Positions 28,249 through 40,354 of a stretch of 64,000 bases of DNA are shown piece after piece (the first letter of the stretch is position 1; each line of letters opens with the position of its first letter). The notes below the pieces were generated by a model, which saw only the letters and a list, made by a program, of their open reading frames with translations, was not told the DNA's origin and ran no database searches. The translations under genes were made by a program, and so were the position numbers. Source of the DNA: Rhodanobacter sp. ANJX3 (GTDB taxonomy: Bacteria; Pseudomonadota; Gammaproteobacteria; Xanthomonadales; Rhodanobacteraceae); contig NZ_JACHCM010000003.1 in NCBI RefSeq assembly GCF_014200755.1, forward strand, positions 496,001 to 560,000. The letters are read 5' to 3'.

Positions 28249-28493
28249 GGTGACATTCCTTAACGGTTGAGTTTCCGACAACGATGACGATGGGTACCGG
28301 GACAGCGACGCCGGTGGGCCGGCTGTTATTTTGACACTACTGTGAGCGCGATTGTGCATCATCTTGCGCAACCACGCGAGACGACCACGACACAGTGAAG
28401 TGTCGCGGCCGAAATAAAACGTTCGCAGCGTCGTTGCCCCTTCCTTGGAGGGTCGATGCCAGCGCGTAATCGCGGGCCGGCATCTTGCAAGAA

Positions 28494-29831
28494 TCAACGC
28501 TCGCGGTACGGCCCCCATGCGGGTTCACGCACATCACCGTCGGACAACACGAGCCGCTGGCGAACATTGCCATCGGCCGATACCGAATACAGCACACCGC
28601 GCGTTCCCTCGGTCGCGGCATACAGCAACATGCTGGCGTTCGGCGCAAAACTCGGGGATTCGTCATAGGGACCGGGCGACACAAAGCGCACCTGACCGCC
28701 CAGACTCTGGTCCATGATCGCAATACGATACACGTTGCCGTTGCCCTGCACCATCGCGATCTGCTTGCCGTCGTAGCCCACCGAGACGTTCTGGTTGTTC
28801 TGACCCTGGAAGCTGATGCGCGTCGCCGTGCCGCCACTGGCCGGTATCTGATAGATCTGCGGTTTACCCGAACGATCGGAAGTGAAGTAGATCGTCTGGC
28901 CATCCGGCGACCACACCGGCTGCGTATTGATGGCGAGGTTGTCCGAGGTCAATCGGGTTTCCTGGCGGCTGGCCATGTTCAGCACGTAGATGTTCAAGTT
29001 GCCCGAGAACGACAGCGCCACGGCCAGCTTGCTGCCGTCGGGCGACCAGGCTGGCGCACCGTTGATGCCCTTGGGGTGCGATTCCACCAGCTGGCGCGAG
29101 CCGGTAGTGATGTCCTGCACGTAGATGTTGGAGTTGCCGCTTTCGAACGAAACATAGGCGATCTTCTTGCCGTCCGGCGACCACGCCGGCGACAGCAGCG
29201 ACTCCTTCGAACGGGCGACCACCTGCGGGTTGAAGCCGTCGGAATCGGCGACCAGCAGCGAATAGGTCGTGTTGTTGCCAAGGCCGACGGCCGTGATGTA
29301 GGCGATGCGAGTCCAGAAAGCGCCGCGCACACCGGTGATCTTTTCATAGATCGCGTCGGCGATCTGGTGCGCGACGTTACGCAGATCGCCTACCGGCGCC
29401 GGCTGCATCGCCTGCGAGAGCAAGCTCTGCTGCTTGTTCACATCCCACAGCTCGTACTCGACCTGGACCATGCCGTTGCCGGCGTCCTTGAGTCGGCCGA
29501 CCACGATGTAGTCCTGCTTGAGCAGGCGCCAGGTCGCGAACTTGATGTCAGAGCCCTGCGACGGCAGCTCGACGATGCTGGCCTTGTCCAGCGCGCGAAA
29601 CTTGCCGGAGCGGTTGAAATCGTTATGGATGACGTCGGCCACGTCGGTCGGCGGCTGCGAGCCGCCCTGCAGGGCGAACGGCACGACGGTGATCGGAGTG
29701 GCGGTCTTGACGCCACCGACGATGTCGATCTTCAAAGACTGCTGCGCGTTAGCGGAGGTAGCGAAGATCGCCACGAAGGCCAGCAGGATGAAGGCGAAGC
29801 TTGAGCTGAGTTTGCGCATGGGCTTGATCAT
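28494..29831 (-). CDS. tolB: Tol-Pal system periplasmic protein TolB
   Basis: TolB shuttles between Pal and TolA in the periplasm. The 445-residue protein has a Sec signal peptide ending SANAQ, an N-terminal anticodon-binding-like domain and a six-bladed beta-propeller, visible as the repeats WSPDGKKIAYVS, WSPDGSKLAVAL and WSPDGQTIYFTSD. Its ATG overlaps the tolA stop as ATGA (29828-29831), indicating translational coupling. The C-terminal repeat ends near VREPAWGPYRER, with no extra domain. Confidence 0.96.
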   Translation of the reverse strand: MIKPMRKLSSSFAFILLAFVAIFATSANAQQSLKIDIVGGVKTATPITVVPFALQGGSQPPTDVADVIHNDFNRSGKFRALDKASIVELPSQGSDIKFATWRLLKQDYIVVGRLKDAGNGMVQVEYELWDVNKQQSLLSQAMQPAPVGDLRNVAHQIADAIYEKITGVRGAFWTRIAYITAVGLGNNTTYSLLVADSDGFNPQVVARSKESLLSPAWSPDGKKIAYVSFESGNSNIYVQDITTGSRQLVESHPKGINGAPAWSPDGSKLAVALSFSGNLNIYVLNMASRQETRLTSDNLAINTQPVWSPDGQTIYFTSDRSGKPQIYQIPASGGTATRISFQGQNNQNVSVGYDGKQIAMVQGNGNVYRIAIMDQSLGGQVRFVSPGPYDESPSFAPNASMLLYAATEGTRGVLYSVSADGNVRQRLVLSDGDVREPAWGPYRER

Positions 29832-30769
29832 TGCGGCCTGAAGGTGAAGGTAAGGTTGCGACGGAACACGCTTTCGAAGCCTTTATAAGGCAAGGTCTTG
29901 GTACGAAGAACAGCATTTTCGACCGAACGTTTGCCCGCATCGTCATACGGGCAGTTGGCGGCGGCGGTGGCGCTGATCACGTCGCCGCCCGGCGATTGCA
30001 CGATGTTCACGTCGCACGGCGCCGCAGCGATGTTATCCGGCCGCAGCCAGTTCGGCGTGACCGCATTCTGAATGGCGGCCGCGTACGCGCTGCTGAGATC
30101 GGTGTGATCGCTGTTGTTGCCGCTCTGCAGCTGGTCGGCCTTGGGCAGATCCGGCTGGTTCTGGTCGCTGGCCAGATCCTCCATCTGCTGCTTGGCCTGC
30201 TTGGCCTTGCTGTCGAGCTTTTTGGTCTGATCGGCAGCCGCATCCATCTTTTTGAACAGTTCGTCGACCTTTTTCTGCTCTTCCTGCTTTTTCTTTACCG
30301 CCTGCGCATCGAGCTCGGACTGGCGCTGCTGCTCCTTTTCTTCCTGGAGCTTCTTCGCGTCGTCGGCTTTCTGCAGCGCGTTCTCGACCACTTTCTCCTG
30401 ATCCACCGTGTCCGGGTGCTCCGGCGGCGGCGGGAGGGTCTTGATTTTGGGCTCGTCCGGCTTGGGCGGCGTCGGCGGTGGCGGCGGCGTGGTCGGCGGC
30501 GGTGGCACCGTGTCGGTCACCTTGCTCTTCACGGTTTTCGGCGGCGGGCTGCCGGTCGGGCCAATGAAAACGGCTTGGATCACCTGCCCCTGCAGATTCA
30601 GCGGCGGTGTACAGGTGATCGGATTCATCCACGCGGGCAGGCCCAGCGCGTTGATGAAGTTTTCGAAGCTCGAGCACGGCAGCGTCGCGAGGAACAGAAA
30701 CGCCACGATACCGACGTGCAGGATGGCGGAAAGTATGACCGCCTTCGGCGTGCCCTTACTTTCGTCCAT
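29828..30769 (-). CDS. tolA: TolA, inner-membrane energy-transducing protein of the Tol system
   Basis: TolA is anchored to TolQR and spans the periplasm to reach TolB and Pal. The 313-residue protein has an N-terminal helix AVILSAILHVGIVAFLFLA carrying the SHxxxH-like start (SAILH), a Pro-rich segment (about residues 85-115), a long charged helix of Lys/Gln/Glu (about 120-210), and the C-terminal globular domain III with two cysteines. The product is shorter than the 421 residues of E. coli TolA because the helical domain is reduced. It overlaps tolR by 14 bases and tolB by 4. Confidence 0.93.
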   Translation of the reverse strand: MDESKGTPKAVILSAILHVGIVAFLFLATLPCSSFENFINALGLPAWMNPITCTPPLNLQGQVIQAVFIGPTGSPPPKTVKSKVTDTVPPPPTTPPPPPTPPKPDEPKIKTLPPPPEHPDTVDQEKVVENALQKADDAKKLQEEKEQQRQSELDAQAVKKKQEEQKKVDELFKKMDAAADQTKKLDSKAKQAKQQMEDLASDQNQPDLPKADQLQSGNNSDHTDLSSAYAAAIQNAVTPNWLRPDNIAAAPCDVNIVQSPGGDVISATAAANCPYDDAGKRSVENAVLRTKTLPYKGFESVFRRNLTFTFRPQ

Positions 30770-31205
30770 TCGTCCCGCCCGACCCCGGCTGGCTCAGCAG
30801 TCCGATCTTGCTCACCCCCGCCTGCTGGAGAATCGGCAAAATCACGTAGACCTTGCCGTAAACCGCGTTCTTGTCACCGGCAAGTATTACCTGCAGATCC
30901 GGATCGGCCTGCTGGAAAGCGGTGATCTTGGCCGTGAACTCCTCGATGCTTACCGGCTCGGCCTTGCCGTCGCCGACCTTGAGCGAGATCTGGCCGTTCT
31001 CTTCGATCGACACGACCACCGGGTCCTTGATGTCCTTCAACGATTTGGCGTTGCTTTCGGGCAACTGCACCGGCACGCCGAGGCTCTTCATCATCGGCGT
31101 GGTGACCATGAAGATGATCAACAGCACCAGCATCACGTCGATGTAGGGTACGACGTTGATCTCGGACTTGAGCTTGTAGCGTTTGCGACGCTGGGAAATG
31201 GCCAT
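30756..31205 (-). CDS. tolR: TolR, ExbD-family stator of the Tol motor
   Basis: TolR and TolQ form the proton channel that powers the Tol-Pal system. The 149-residue protein has the single helix IDVMLVLLIIFMVTTPMM, whose first Asp is the proton-conducting residue, preceded by the SEINVVPYIDVM signature. A periplasmic ExbD domain follows (VQLPES to about residue 140). ATG 31205 gives MAISQRRKRYKLKSEINVVP; the longer open frame upstream runs through tolQ. The stop overlaps tolA by 14 bases. Confidence 0.95.
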   Translation of the reverse strand: MAISQRRKRYKLKSEINVVPYIDVMLVLLIIFMVTTPMMKSLGVPVQLPESNAKSLKDIKDPVVVSIEENGQISLKVGDGKAEPVSIEEFTAKITAFQQADPDLQVILAGDKNAVYGKVYVILPILQQAGVSKIGLLSQPGSGGTNGRK

Positions 31206-31219
31206 GAATGCTGCTCCGC

Positions 31220-31903
31220 TCAGACCACGTCGTCGGTCTGGATCTGCCGCTGCAGCACGGAGGAAAACTCTTCCTGGAACACTTCGTAATGCGACGCCAC
31301 GCGTTCGACCTTGGTGGCGAAGCGGTTGTAAGCCCACTGCGCCGGGATCGCGGCGAACAGGCCCATGGCGGTGGCGATCAGTGCTTCGGAGATGTGCGGC
31401 GCGACCACGGCGATAGTCACGTCCTTCATTTCACCCAGACCCTGGAACGCACCCATGATGCCCCACACCGTGCCGAACAGGCCCACGTAGGGGCTGATCG
31501 AACCGACGTTGGCGAGGAATTCCAGGTTGCGCTCGAGCAGGCCGATCTCCTTGGTGCCGGTGACGCGCATGGCACGCTCGGAGCTCTCCACCACAGTGCG
31601 CACGTCGTGCGTCCTGCGCTGGCGCTGACGAGCGAACTCGCGAAAGCCCGACTCGAAAATGTTCTCGATGCCGCCGGCACCGCCGCGATTGCTCACCTCG
31701 CGAAACAGCTGCGCCAGATCGCCGCCGGACCAGAAGCGCTCCTCGAACGCCTCGGCGTTTTCCATCGCGGCCTTGGTCTGCGAATGCTTGCGGATGATGA
31801 TCACCCACGACATGAAGGAAAACACCACCAGCACCAGCAGCACCAGTTTCACCGGGATGCTGGAATCGGAGATCAGCGAAAAAATATTCAGTCCACCGTT
31901 CAT
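31220..31903 (-). CDS. tolQ: TolQ, ExbB-family motor protein
   Basis: TolQ is the pentameric channel protein around which TolR turns. The 227-residue protein has three transmembrane helices: VKLVLLVLVVFSFMSWVIII near the N-terminus and, after a cytoplasmic domain, LEFLANVGSISPYVGLFGTV and a final helix with ALIATAMGLFAAIPA. The MotA/TolQ/ExbB signature (VGLFGTVWGIM) is exact. Fourteen bases separate its stop from tolR. Confidence 0.96.
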   Translation of the reverse strand: MNGGLNIFSLISDSSIPVKLVLLVLVVFSFMSWVIIIRKHSQTKAAMENAEAFEERFWSGGDLAQLFREVSNRGGAGGIENIFESGFREFARQRQRRTHDVRTVVESSERAMRVTGTKEIGLLERNLEFLANVGSISPYVGLFGTVWGIMGAFQGLGEMKDVTIAVVAPHISEALIATAMGLFAAIPAQWAYNRFATKVERVASHYEVFQEEFSSVLQRQIQTDDVV

Positions 31904-32047
31904 TGCTTGAGGGTTCTCCGCCGGTCGGCTTGATTGAGGTAAAACTTGGGTTGTCGGGTTTGCGCCCGCGTCGATCGTATGGCAATCCGATCGCGCGAGC
32001 TTGTGTCGACGGGCCAGACAGTCAGGTCCGAACCCGCGTTTCGAAAT

Positions 32048-32456
32048 TCAGGCGATGGAACCGGCGGGAAAAAGGTCCGCCGGGATTTGCGTGGGCCGCA
32101 TGCGCTCGAGCTCGACGCAAGCGGCCCGAACCGTGGCTCGGACCAGGCAGGTGCCGTCGCCGCGCAGCACGGTCTGTGCGAACAGGATACTGGCTGCACG
32201 GCGCTCTTTGACGTCCACCGTTACCGACAGTTCATCATCCAGCAGGGCGGGCCGGACGAAATCGATCTGCATATCCTTCACCACAAAGCCCAACCCGGTC
32301 GCCTTGCGCAACATCGACTGGTCGATACCGATGGCTCGCAGCCACTCGCTGCGGGCGCGCTCGAGAAAGCGCAGATAGCTGGCGTGGTACACCACGCCGC
32401 CGGCATCGGTGTCTTCCCAGTACACGCGCACCGGCCAGTGGAAGGGCAGCAGGGTT

Positions 32457-32464
<8 letters not shown>
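32048..32464 (-). CDS. ybgC: Tol-Pal-associated acyl-CoA thioesterase YbgC
   Basis: YbgC is a hot-dog-fold thioesterase acting on short-chain acyl-CoA or acyl-ACP; the gene accompanies tolQRAB in many proteobacteria. The family signature [27 protein letters not shown], here read as [12 protein letters not shown] and [12 protein letters not shown], contains the catalytic aspartate near residue 17. ATG 32464 overlaps the ruvB stop by 8 bases; the in-frame ATG 32473 is possible. About 139 residues, normal length. Confidence 0.93.
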
Positions 32465-33506
<1,042 letters not shown>

Positions 33507-33527
33507 ACGGAAATTATGGCAGGCAGG

Positions 33528-33658
33528 AACGGGGAACGGGGAACGGGAAAGAGCGCAGAGAGCAAAACGCGGGCGCGCGCAAAATTTTGACGCCCAACAG
33601 ATTCATATAGTCGCGGAATAGCCGATGTTCCCTATTGCCCAGTCCCCGTTCCCGTCCG
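33528..33658. repeat. Inverted pair of GGAACGG-type intergenic repeats between kup and ruvB
   Basis: A run of tandem GGAACGG-type units starts near 33528 (GGAACGGGGAACGGGGAACG and a partial unit), and the reverse-complement units GTTCCC/CCCCGTTCCCG occur at about 33624-33656, just before the kup stop. The two arms face each other across about 75 bases of AT-richer sequence containing TTTTGACG. Short G-rich tandem units of this type occur in intergenic regions of Xanthomonadales; function is unknown. Confidence 0.6.
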
Positions 33659-33660
33659 CC

Positions 33661-35562
33661 CTAAATTTCCACCTGCGCGCCCAGCTCGATCAGCCGATTG
33701 CCCGGGATCTGGAAGAACGCCGTGGCCGGCAGCGCGTTGCGTGCCATGAACACGAACAGCTTGTCGCGCCACAGCGCCATGCCCGGGCGGCGGCGATCGG
33801 CCACGATGTTTTCGCGCGACAGGAAGAACGTGGTATCCATCATGTCGAACATCAGGCCCTCGCGGCCGCAGTCCATCAGCGCCTGCGGGATGTTCGGATA
33901 CTCGGCAAAGCCGAAATGCAGCTCGAGCCCATAAAAATCGTCGCCGAGAGTGATCAGGTTGATGCGCTCGGAGCGCTCGGCCACGGGCGTTTCCAGCATC
34001 TCCACCGTGAGCAGCACGTTGCGCTCGTGCAGCACCTTGTTGTGCTTGAGGTTGTGCAGCAGCGCGCTGGGCACCGAGTTCTGGTTGCCGGTGAGAAACA
34101 CCGCCGTGCCCGGCACGCGCAGCGGCGGATGTTGCCCGATGTTTTCGATGAACGGCTTCAGCGCAAGGCCCGACTGCTTGATTTCGCGCAGCACCAGCTC
34201 GCGGCCGCGACGCCAGGTGGTCATCATGGCGAAAACCACCACACCCAGCGCCAGTGGGAACCAGCCGCCGTATTCGATCTTGATCAGGTTGGCGCTGAAG
34301 AACGACAGGTCGATCAACAAAAACAGCGCGCCCACGGCAATGACGGCGAACAAATTCCAGCGCCACTGGTAACGGGCCACGACCAGGGCCAGCATCGAGG
34401 TAATCGCCATGGTGCCGGTCACCGCAATGCCGTAAGCCGCGCTGAGATTGTCCGACGAGCGGAAACCCAGCACCGCCAGCATCACCATGATCAGCAGAAA
34501 ATGGTTGACCCACGGCACGAACACCTGGCCGGACATTTCGTTCGACGTGTGCACCACGGCCATGCGCGGCGAATAACCCAGCGACATCGCCTCGCGCGTC
34601 ATCGAATAGGCGCCGGAAATAACCGCCTGCGATGCAATCACCGTGGCCGCGCAGGCCAGTGCAATCATCGGGATTTTCAGCACGTCCGGCGCCAGACGGA
34701 AAAACGGGCTGTCGATGGCCGACGGATCGCTCAGCAACAGCGCACCCTGACCGAAATAGTTGAGCACCAGCGCCGGCAGTACGAAGCTGAACCAGGCCAG
34801 CCGAATGGGCTTTTTACCGAAATGCCCCATGTCCGCATACAGCGCCTCGGCGCCGGTCAGCGCCAGCACCACGCCACCCAGCGCGATGAAACCCTGGAAG
34901 CCGTGCAGCTCGAAAAACCGAATGCCATACCAGGGATTGAGCGCCAGAAGCACGTGCGGGTTGCGCAGAATCATGTGCACGCCGAGCAGCGCGATCACCA
35001 CAAACCACACCACCATGATCGGCCCGAACAGCCGCCCCACGTGCTCGGTGCCGCGGCGCTGGATCGCAAAAAGAACCAGCAGGATGACCAGCGTTATCGG
35101 CACCACCCAGCTCGCCATGTGCGGCGCAACGACTTTGACGCCCTCCACCGCCGACAGCACCGAAATCGCCGGTGTAATGACGCCGTCGCCGTAGAAAAGC
35201 GACGCGCCGAAAATGCCCAGAATCGCCAACACCCAGCGCAGATTAGGCCGGTCGCGCACGCTGCGCTGGGCCAGCGCCATCAGCGCCATGATGCCGCCCT
35301 CACCCTTGTTGTCGGCGCGCATGATGAAGACCACGTATTTCAGCGACACCACCAGAATCTGCGCCCAGAAAATCAGCGACAGCACGCCGAAGATGCTTTC
35401 CGGTGTCGGCCTCATGCCGTCGTGGGTCAGCGTGACTTGCAAGGTGTAAAGAGGACTGGTGCCGATATCGCCGTAAACCACGCCGATCGCGCCCAGCGCC
35501 AGGATGGCGAGCCGACGACGCATATCGGTCGTGCCATCGACCTGCGGTATTGCCTGAGTCAC
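33661..35562 (-). CDS. kup: Low-affinity potassium transporter Kup
   Basis: Kup is a proton-coupled potassium uptake system of the KUP/HAK family. The 633-residue protein has the N-terminal signature GAIGVVYGDIGTSPLYTL and twelve hydrophobic helices followed by a ~190-residue cytoplasmic tail. Helix 2-3 motif MRADNKGEGGIMALMAL is also typical. Start codon is GTG 35562, 4 bases after the ruvA stop, with GGGAGG inside the last codons of ruvA, so it is translationally coupled to ruvA. It sits between ruvA and ruvB. Confidence 0.95.
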   Translation of the reverse strand: MTQAIPQVDGTTDMRRRLAILALGAIGVVYGDIGTSPLYTLQVTLTHDGMRPTPESIFGVLSLIFWAQILVVSLKYVVFIMRADNKGEGGIMALMALAQRSVRDRPNLRWVLAILGIFGASLFYGDGVITPAISVLSAVEGVKVVAPHMASWVVPITLVILLVLFAIQRRGTEHVGRLFGPIMVVWFVVIALLGVHMILRNPHVLLALNPWYGIRFFELHGFQGFIALGGVVLALTGAEALYADMGHFGKKPIRLAWFSFVLPALVLNYFGQGALLLSDPSAIDSPFFRLAPDVLKIPMIALACAATVIASQAVISGAYSMTREAMSLGYSPRMAVVHTSNEMSGQVFVPWVNHFLLIMVMLAVLGFRSSDNLSAAYGIAVTGTMAITSMLALVVARYQWRWNLFAVIAVGALFLLIDLSFFSANLIKIEYGGWFPLALGVVVFAMMTTWRRGRELVLREIKQSGLALKPFIENIGQHPPLRVPGTAVFLTGNQNSVPSALLHNLKHNKVLHERNVLLTVEMLETPVAERSERINLITLGDDFYGLELHFGFAEYPNIPQALMDCGREGLMFDMMDTTFFLSRENIVADRRRPGMALWRDKLFVFMARNALPATAFFQIPGNRLIELGAQVEI

Positions 35563-35566
35563 GGAA

Positions 35567-36163
35567 TCAACCTCCCAACGCGGCGCGCAGCGCCTTGCGA
35601 ATAATGGCCTCGGCGTTGTCGCCGTCGGCCGCCACTTTTTGTACCAGCCGCGTCACTTCGGCCGGCTTGTAACCGAGCTGCTGCAGCGCCACCGTGGCTT
35701 CGCCCGCCGCATCGAGCGGTACGTCGACGCCGCCGACCCGCGTACCGGACACGCTGGTGAGTCCGTCGACGCGGTCGCGCAGCTCGATCACGATGCGTTC
35801 GGCGGTTTTCTTGCCGATGCCGGGGATCTTGGTCAGCGCCACCACGTCGCCGGTTTGCACCAGACGCGCGAAGTGGTCGGTGGACACGCCGGAAAGCACC
35901 GCCAGCGCGATCTTGGCGCCGATGCCGCTGACCTTTTGCAGGCTGCGGAACAGCGCCCGCTCGGATTCGTGCATGAAACCGTAAAGCGCCACGCTGTCTT
36001 CCTTGACCGCGTAATGCGTGAGCAAGGTCACTTCCTTGCCGTTGGGCGGCAGGTCGTAAATGGTCGACATCGGCGCTTCAAGTTCGTAACCGATGCCGCC
36101 AACTTCAATCATCAGCCACGGCGGCTGCTTGGAAATCAGGGTGCCGCGAAGACGACCGATCAT
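35567..36163 (-). CDS. ruvA: Holliday-junction-binding protein RuvA
   Basis: RuvA binds Holliday junctions as a tetramer and loads RuvB. The 198-residue protein begins MIGRLRGTL and has two helix-hairpin-helix motifs, [18 protein letters not shown] and [19 protein letters not shown], followed by the acidic-pin linker and the C-terminal RuvB-contacting domain ([13 protein letters not shown]). It lies 64 bases downstream of ruvC and 4 bases upstream of kup. Confidence 0.97.
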   Translation of the reverse strand: MIGRLRGTLISKQPPWLMIEVGGIGYELEAPMSTIYDLPPNGKEVTLLTHYAVKEDSVALYGFMHESERALFRSLQKVSGIGAKIALAVLSGVSTDHFARLVQTGDVVALTKIPGIGKKTAERIVIELRDRVDGLTSVSGTRVGGVDVPLDAAGEATVALQQLGYKPAEVTRLVQKVAADGDNAEAIIRKALRAALGG

Positions 36164-36227
36164 CGCCCGCGGATCTCGCTGCTTGCCACGTCACCGATCG
36201 CTCTATCGGTTGCGGCACCCAGGATGT

Positions 36228-36749
36228 TCATCGGCGGCGTCTCCAGGCTGTACGTGGAATACCGACGCGAGCCAGGCTCGCCCGCGTATGGGCGTGCGTC
36301 ACCGCGATCGCCAGTGCGTCGGCCGCATCGGCCTGCAGCGGCCCCTTGATTCCCAGCAAGATACCGATCATGTGCTGCACCTGAGTCTTGTCGCTGCGAC
36401 CGCCGCCAACGACGGATTTTTTCACTTCCGTGGCGGCGTATTCATGCACTTCGATGCCCCTACTGACGATGGCGCAGATCGCCGCACCGCGCGCCTGACC
36501 GAGCTTCAGCGCCGAGTCCGGGTTGCGTGCCATGAACACGCGCTCGATGCCGCACTCGGCCGGCCGATGCGTGGCGATGATGTCACACAGTTCGTCAAAG
36601 ATGCGTTTCAGCCGCAGTGGAAACGTCGCCTCTGCCGCCACCACGAGCGCGCTATGAAACACGTGGCTGAGCTTGCCGGCATCATCCACATCGATGATGC
36701 CGACGCCGGTACGCTGGCTGCCCGGATCGATGCCGATGATGCGGGTCAT
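36228..36749 (-). CDS. ruvC: Holliday-junction resolvase RuvC
   Basis: RuvC cuts Holliday junctions in concert with RuvAB. The 173-residue protein starts [20 protein letters not shown] with the first catalytic Asp at residue 8; the further acidic residues lie in [12 protein letters not shown] and, near the end, in the [15 protein letters not shown] segment. Length is normal. It is followed by ruvA after 64 bases and preceded by yebC. Confidence 0.96.
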   Translation of the reverse strand: MTRIIGIDPGSQRTGVGIIDVDDAGKLSHVFHSALVVAAEATFPLRLKRIFDELCDIIATHRPAECGIERVFMARNPDSALKLGQARGAAICAIVSRGIEVHEYAATEVKKSVVGGGRSDKTQVQHMIGILLGIKGPLQADAADALAIAVTHAHTRASLARVGIPRTAWRRRR

Positions 36750-36830
36750 GAAAGGCGGCTCACGAAAACGGGCACGACATCGTGTTCCAGAGGTCCGGGC
36801 GCAGCGGCGGGGGCGCCCGCCGGCGGGCGC

Positions 36831-37565
36831 TTACGGATGAGCCTCGGCCGGCAGCAGCGCGTTGTGATACACGTCGTGCACATCGTCCAGCTCTTCGAGC
36901 CAGTCGATCAGATCGAGCAGGGGCTCCTGCGCTTCGGCCGGCACCGCGCTGCGATTAGCCGGCCGCATCACCACCTCGGCGCGCGCCGGCGTGAGCCCGG
37001 CCGCAGCGAGCGCCTGCTGCACGGCATCGAGACTGTCCGGCGTGCAAAGCACGCTGCTTTCGCCCGCTTCGTTGATCACGTCGTCCGCGCCCGCTTCCAG
37101 CGCCGCCTCGAGAATCTTCTCCTCCAGCGCCTCGTCGCCATCGGTGACGAAGACCAGCTCGCCGCAGCGGCGGAACTGGAATGCCACCGAACCGCTGGTG
37201 CCCAGATTGCCGCCGTGCTTGGTCAGCGCGTGGCGCACGTCGGCGACGGTGCGCACCGGGTTGTCCGTGACGCAGTCGATGATGAAGGCGATTCCGGCCG
37301 GGCCGTAGCCCTCGTAGCGCATCTCGTGCATTTCCGCGCCGCCGTCGGCACCGGAGCCGCGCTTGATCGCGCGATCGATGGTGTCGCGCGTCATGTTCGC
37401 CGCCAGCGCTTTGTCCACCGCCGAACGCAGCCGGGCGTTATCGGCCGGATCGGCCACACCGGCGCGCGTGGCCACGGTGATTTCGCGGATCAGCTTGGTA
37501 AACACCTTGGCTCGCTTGGCGTCTTCGACGCTCTTGCGACCTTCGATGGACGGACCTCTACCCAT
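36831..37565 (-). CDS. yebC: YebC/PmpR family protein
   Basis: YebC-family proteins are probable DNA-binding regulators; some have been shown to help ribosomes through proline stretches. The 244-residue protein has MGRGPSIEGRKSVEDAKRAK at its start, the Xanthomonadales variant of the MAGHSKWANIQHRK-type N-terminus, followed by IFTKLIREI-like VFTKLIREITVATR, MTRDTIDRAIKRG, and EGYGPAGIAFIIDCVTDNP. It is next to ruvC in many gammaproteobacteria, as here. A GC-rich palindrome (36813-36830) abuts its stop codon. Confidence 0.94.
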   Translation of the reverse strand: MGRGPSIEGRKSVEDAKRAKVFTKLIREITVATRAGVADPADNARLRSAVDKALAANMTRDTIDRAIKRGSGADGGAEMHEMRYEGYGPAGIAFIIDCVTDNPVRTVADVRHALTKHGGNLGTSGSVAFQFRRCGELVFVTDGDEALEEKILEAALEAGADDVINEAGESSVLCTPDSLDAVQQALAAAGLTPARAEVVMRPANRSAVPAEAQEPLLDLIDWLEELDDVHDVYHNALLPAEAHP

Positions 37566-37659
37566 GACGATTCCTGCGCTGCGCGGATGGACAAGCCGGC
37601 GATTTTACCGCACTCCGGTGGCAACACGGCAAAAGGCGTAACGATCCGAATGCATTGGC

Positions 37660-38331
37660 TCACACCGACGCGATCGAACCGCCGCCGACCGGCATCGACG
37701 CTGCCGCCGCAAACGAGCCCTGGCGCAGAAACCGACCCGTATGCAGCGCCACGTCGGCGGAGAAAAGCAGGCCGGTGTGGCTGGTGTCCACCACGCAATG
37801 ATCGGCCAGACCGGGCAGCCGGGTTTCCTCCACCGCCACGGTGCCGTCGTGCTCGCCCTCGATATTGGCCAGCACCGCGCCAAGGCCGATCGGCGTGCGC
37901 CCGGCAATCACGCCGACCTCGCGCACGCCATCCCAGTGCTCGAAACCGCGCTCCAGCAATTCGCGGTTATGCCCCAGCAGCACCTCGCTGCCGCGGCCCC
38001 AGCGTGCAAAGCCGCGCGCCGCCGCGCTGCCCATCAGCGGCGAACCCAGGCAAACGATGCGGCCGGCGGGCAGTTCGCCTTCTTCATGACAGACCTGCAG
38101 TGCCAGCAACCCGCCGAGGCTGTGCCCCACCAAATGCACCGATACGGAATCCTCGGCCAGCAGCTGCATGCGCGAGAGCAGGCGGCCAAGAATGCGCTCC
38201 TGCGAGTTGGCCACGCTCATGTAGTCGAAACGGTGAACCCGGAAACCCTGCTCGATCATCCGACGATGCAGCATGGCCAGCGCGAAACCGCGCATCCACA
38301 GGCCGTGCAGCAAGATGACATGTTCGGTCAT
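37660..38331 (-). CDS. Alpha/beta hydrolase, lipase/triacylglycerol-hydrolase-like
   Basis: The 223-residue protein has the oxyanion-hole motif ILLHGLWMRG at residues 6-15 and the nucleophile elbow VGHSLGG near residue 65, with a likely catalytic aspartate near DGVREVGVIAG and histidine in SHTGLLF. It lacks a signal peptide, so it is cytoplasmic. Substrate is not predictable. ATG 38331 gives MTEHVILLHGLWM; the longer frame upstream has no homology. The gene lies between aspS and yebC on the same strand. Confidence 0.85.
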   Translation of the reverse strand: MTEHVILLHGLWMRGFALAMLHRRMIEQGFRVHRFDYMSVANSQERILGRLLSRMQLLAEDSVSVHLVGHSLGGLLALQVCHEEGELPAGRIVCLGSPLMGSAAARGFARWGRGSEVLLGHNRELLERGFEHWDGVREVGVIAGRTPIGLGAVLANIEGEHDGTVAVEETRLPGLADHCVVDTSHTGLLFSADVALHTGRFLRQGSFAAAASMPVGGGSIASV

Positions 38332-38484
38332 GGGACAGGTATCGGCAAACCTACGAAAGAACAGCCGCGAGCCGTTTATCACTCCCGCGGTACGAAACCC
38401 GATTGTGCCCGCCACGCCGGTCGCCGATGTCAACGGGTTGTGCAAACGCCCTCGACACGCCTCAGCAAAGCCGACGACCCATGC

Positions 38485-40251
<1,767 letters not shown>

Positions 40252-40317
40252 GCGCTTGAAACTCCGGACCGCGAAGCGGCTGAATCAGGTGGAAAAGACC
40301 GTCAATCGTATCACCGA

Positions 40318-40344
40318 GGCGGCCGGCCACGCACGCCGGCCGCC
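40318..40344. other. GC-rich hairpin between fmdB and aspS
   Basis: GGCGGCCGGC (40318-40327) and GCCGGCCGCC (40335-40344) form a 10-bp stem with a 7-base loop, immediately after the fmdB stop on the minus strand. There is no clear T run after it, so it may act as a weak terminator, an attenuator ahead of aspS or an RNA stabiliser. Confidence 0.55.
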
Positions 40345-40354
40345 AGCAAGCGCC

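Noticed and set aside
36813..36830. Perfect 18-base palindrome GCGCCCGCCGGCGGGCGC after yebC
   Set aside because: It lacks a T tract and consists only of G and C in a GC-rich context; probably weak termination or chance, so not listed as a terminator.
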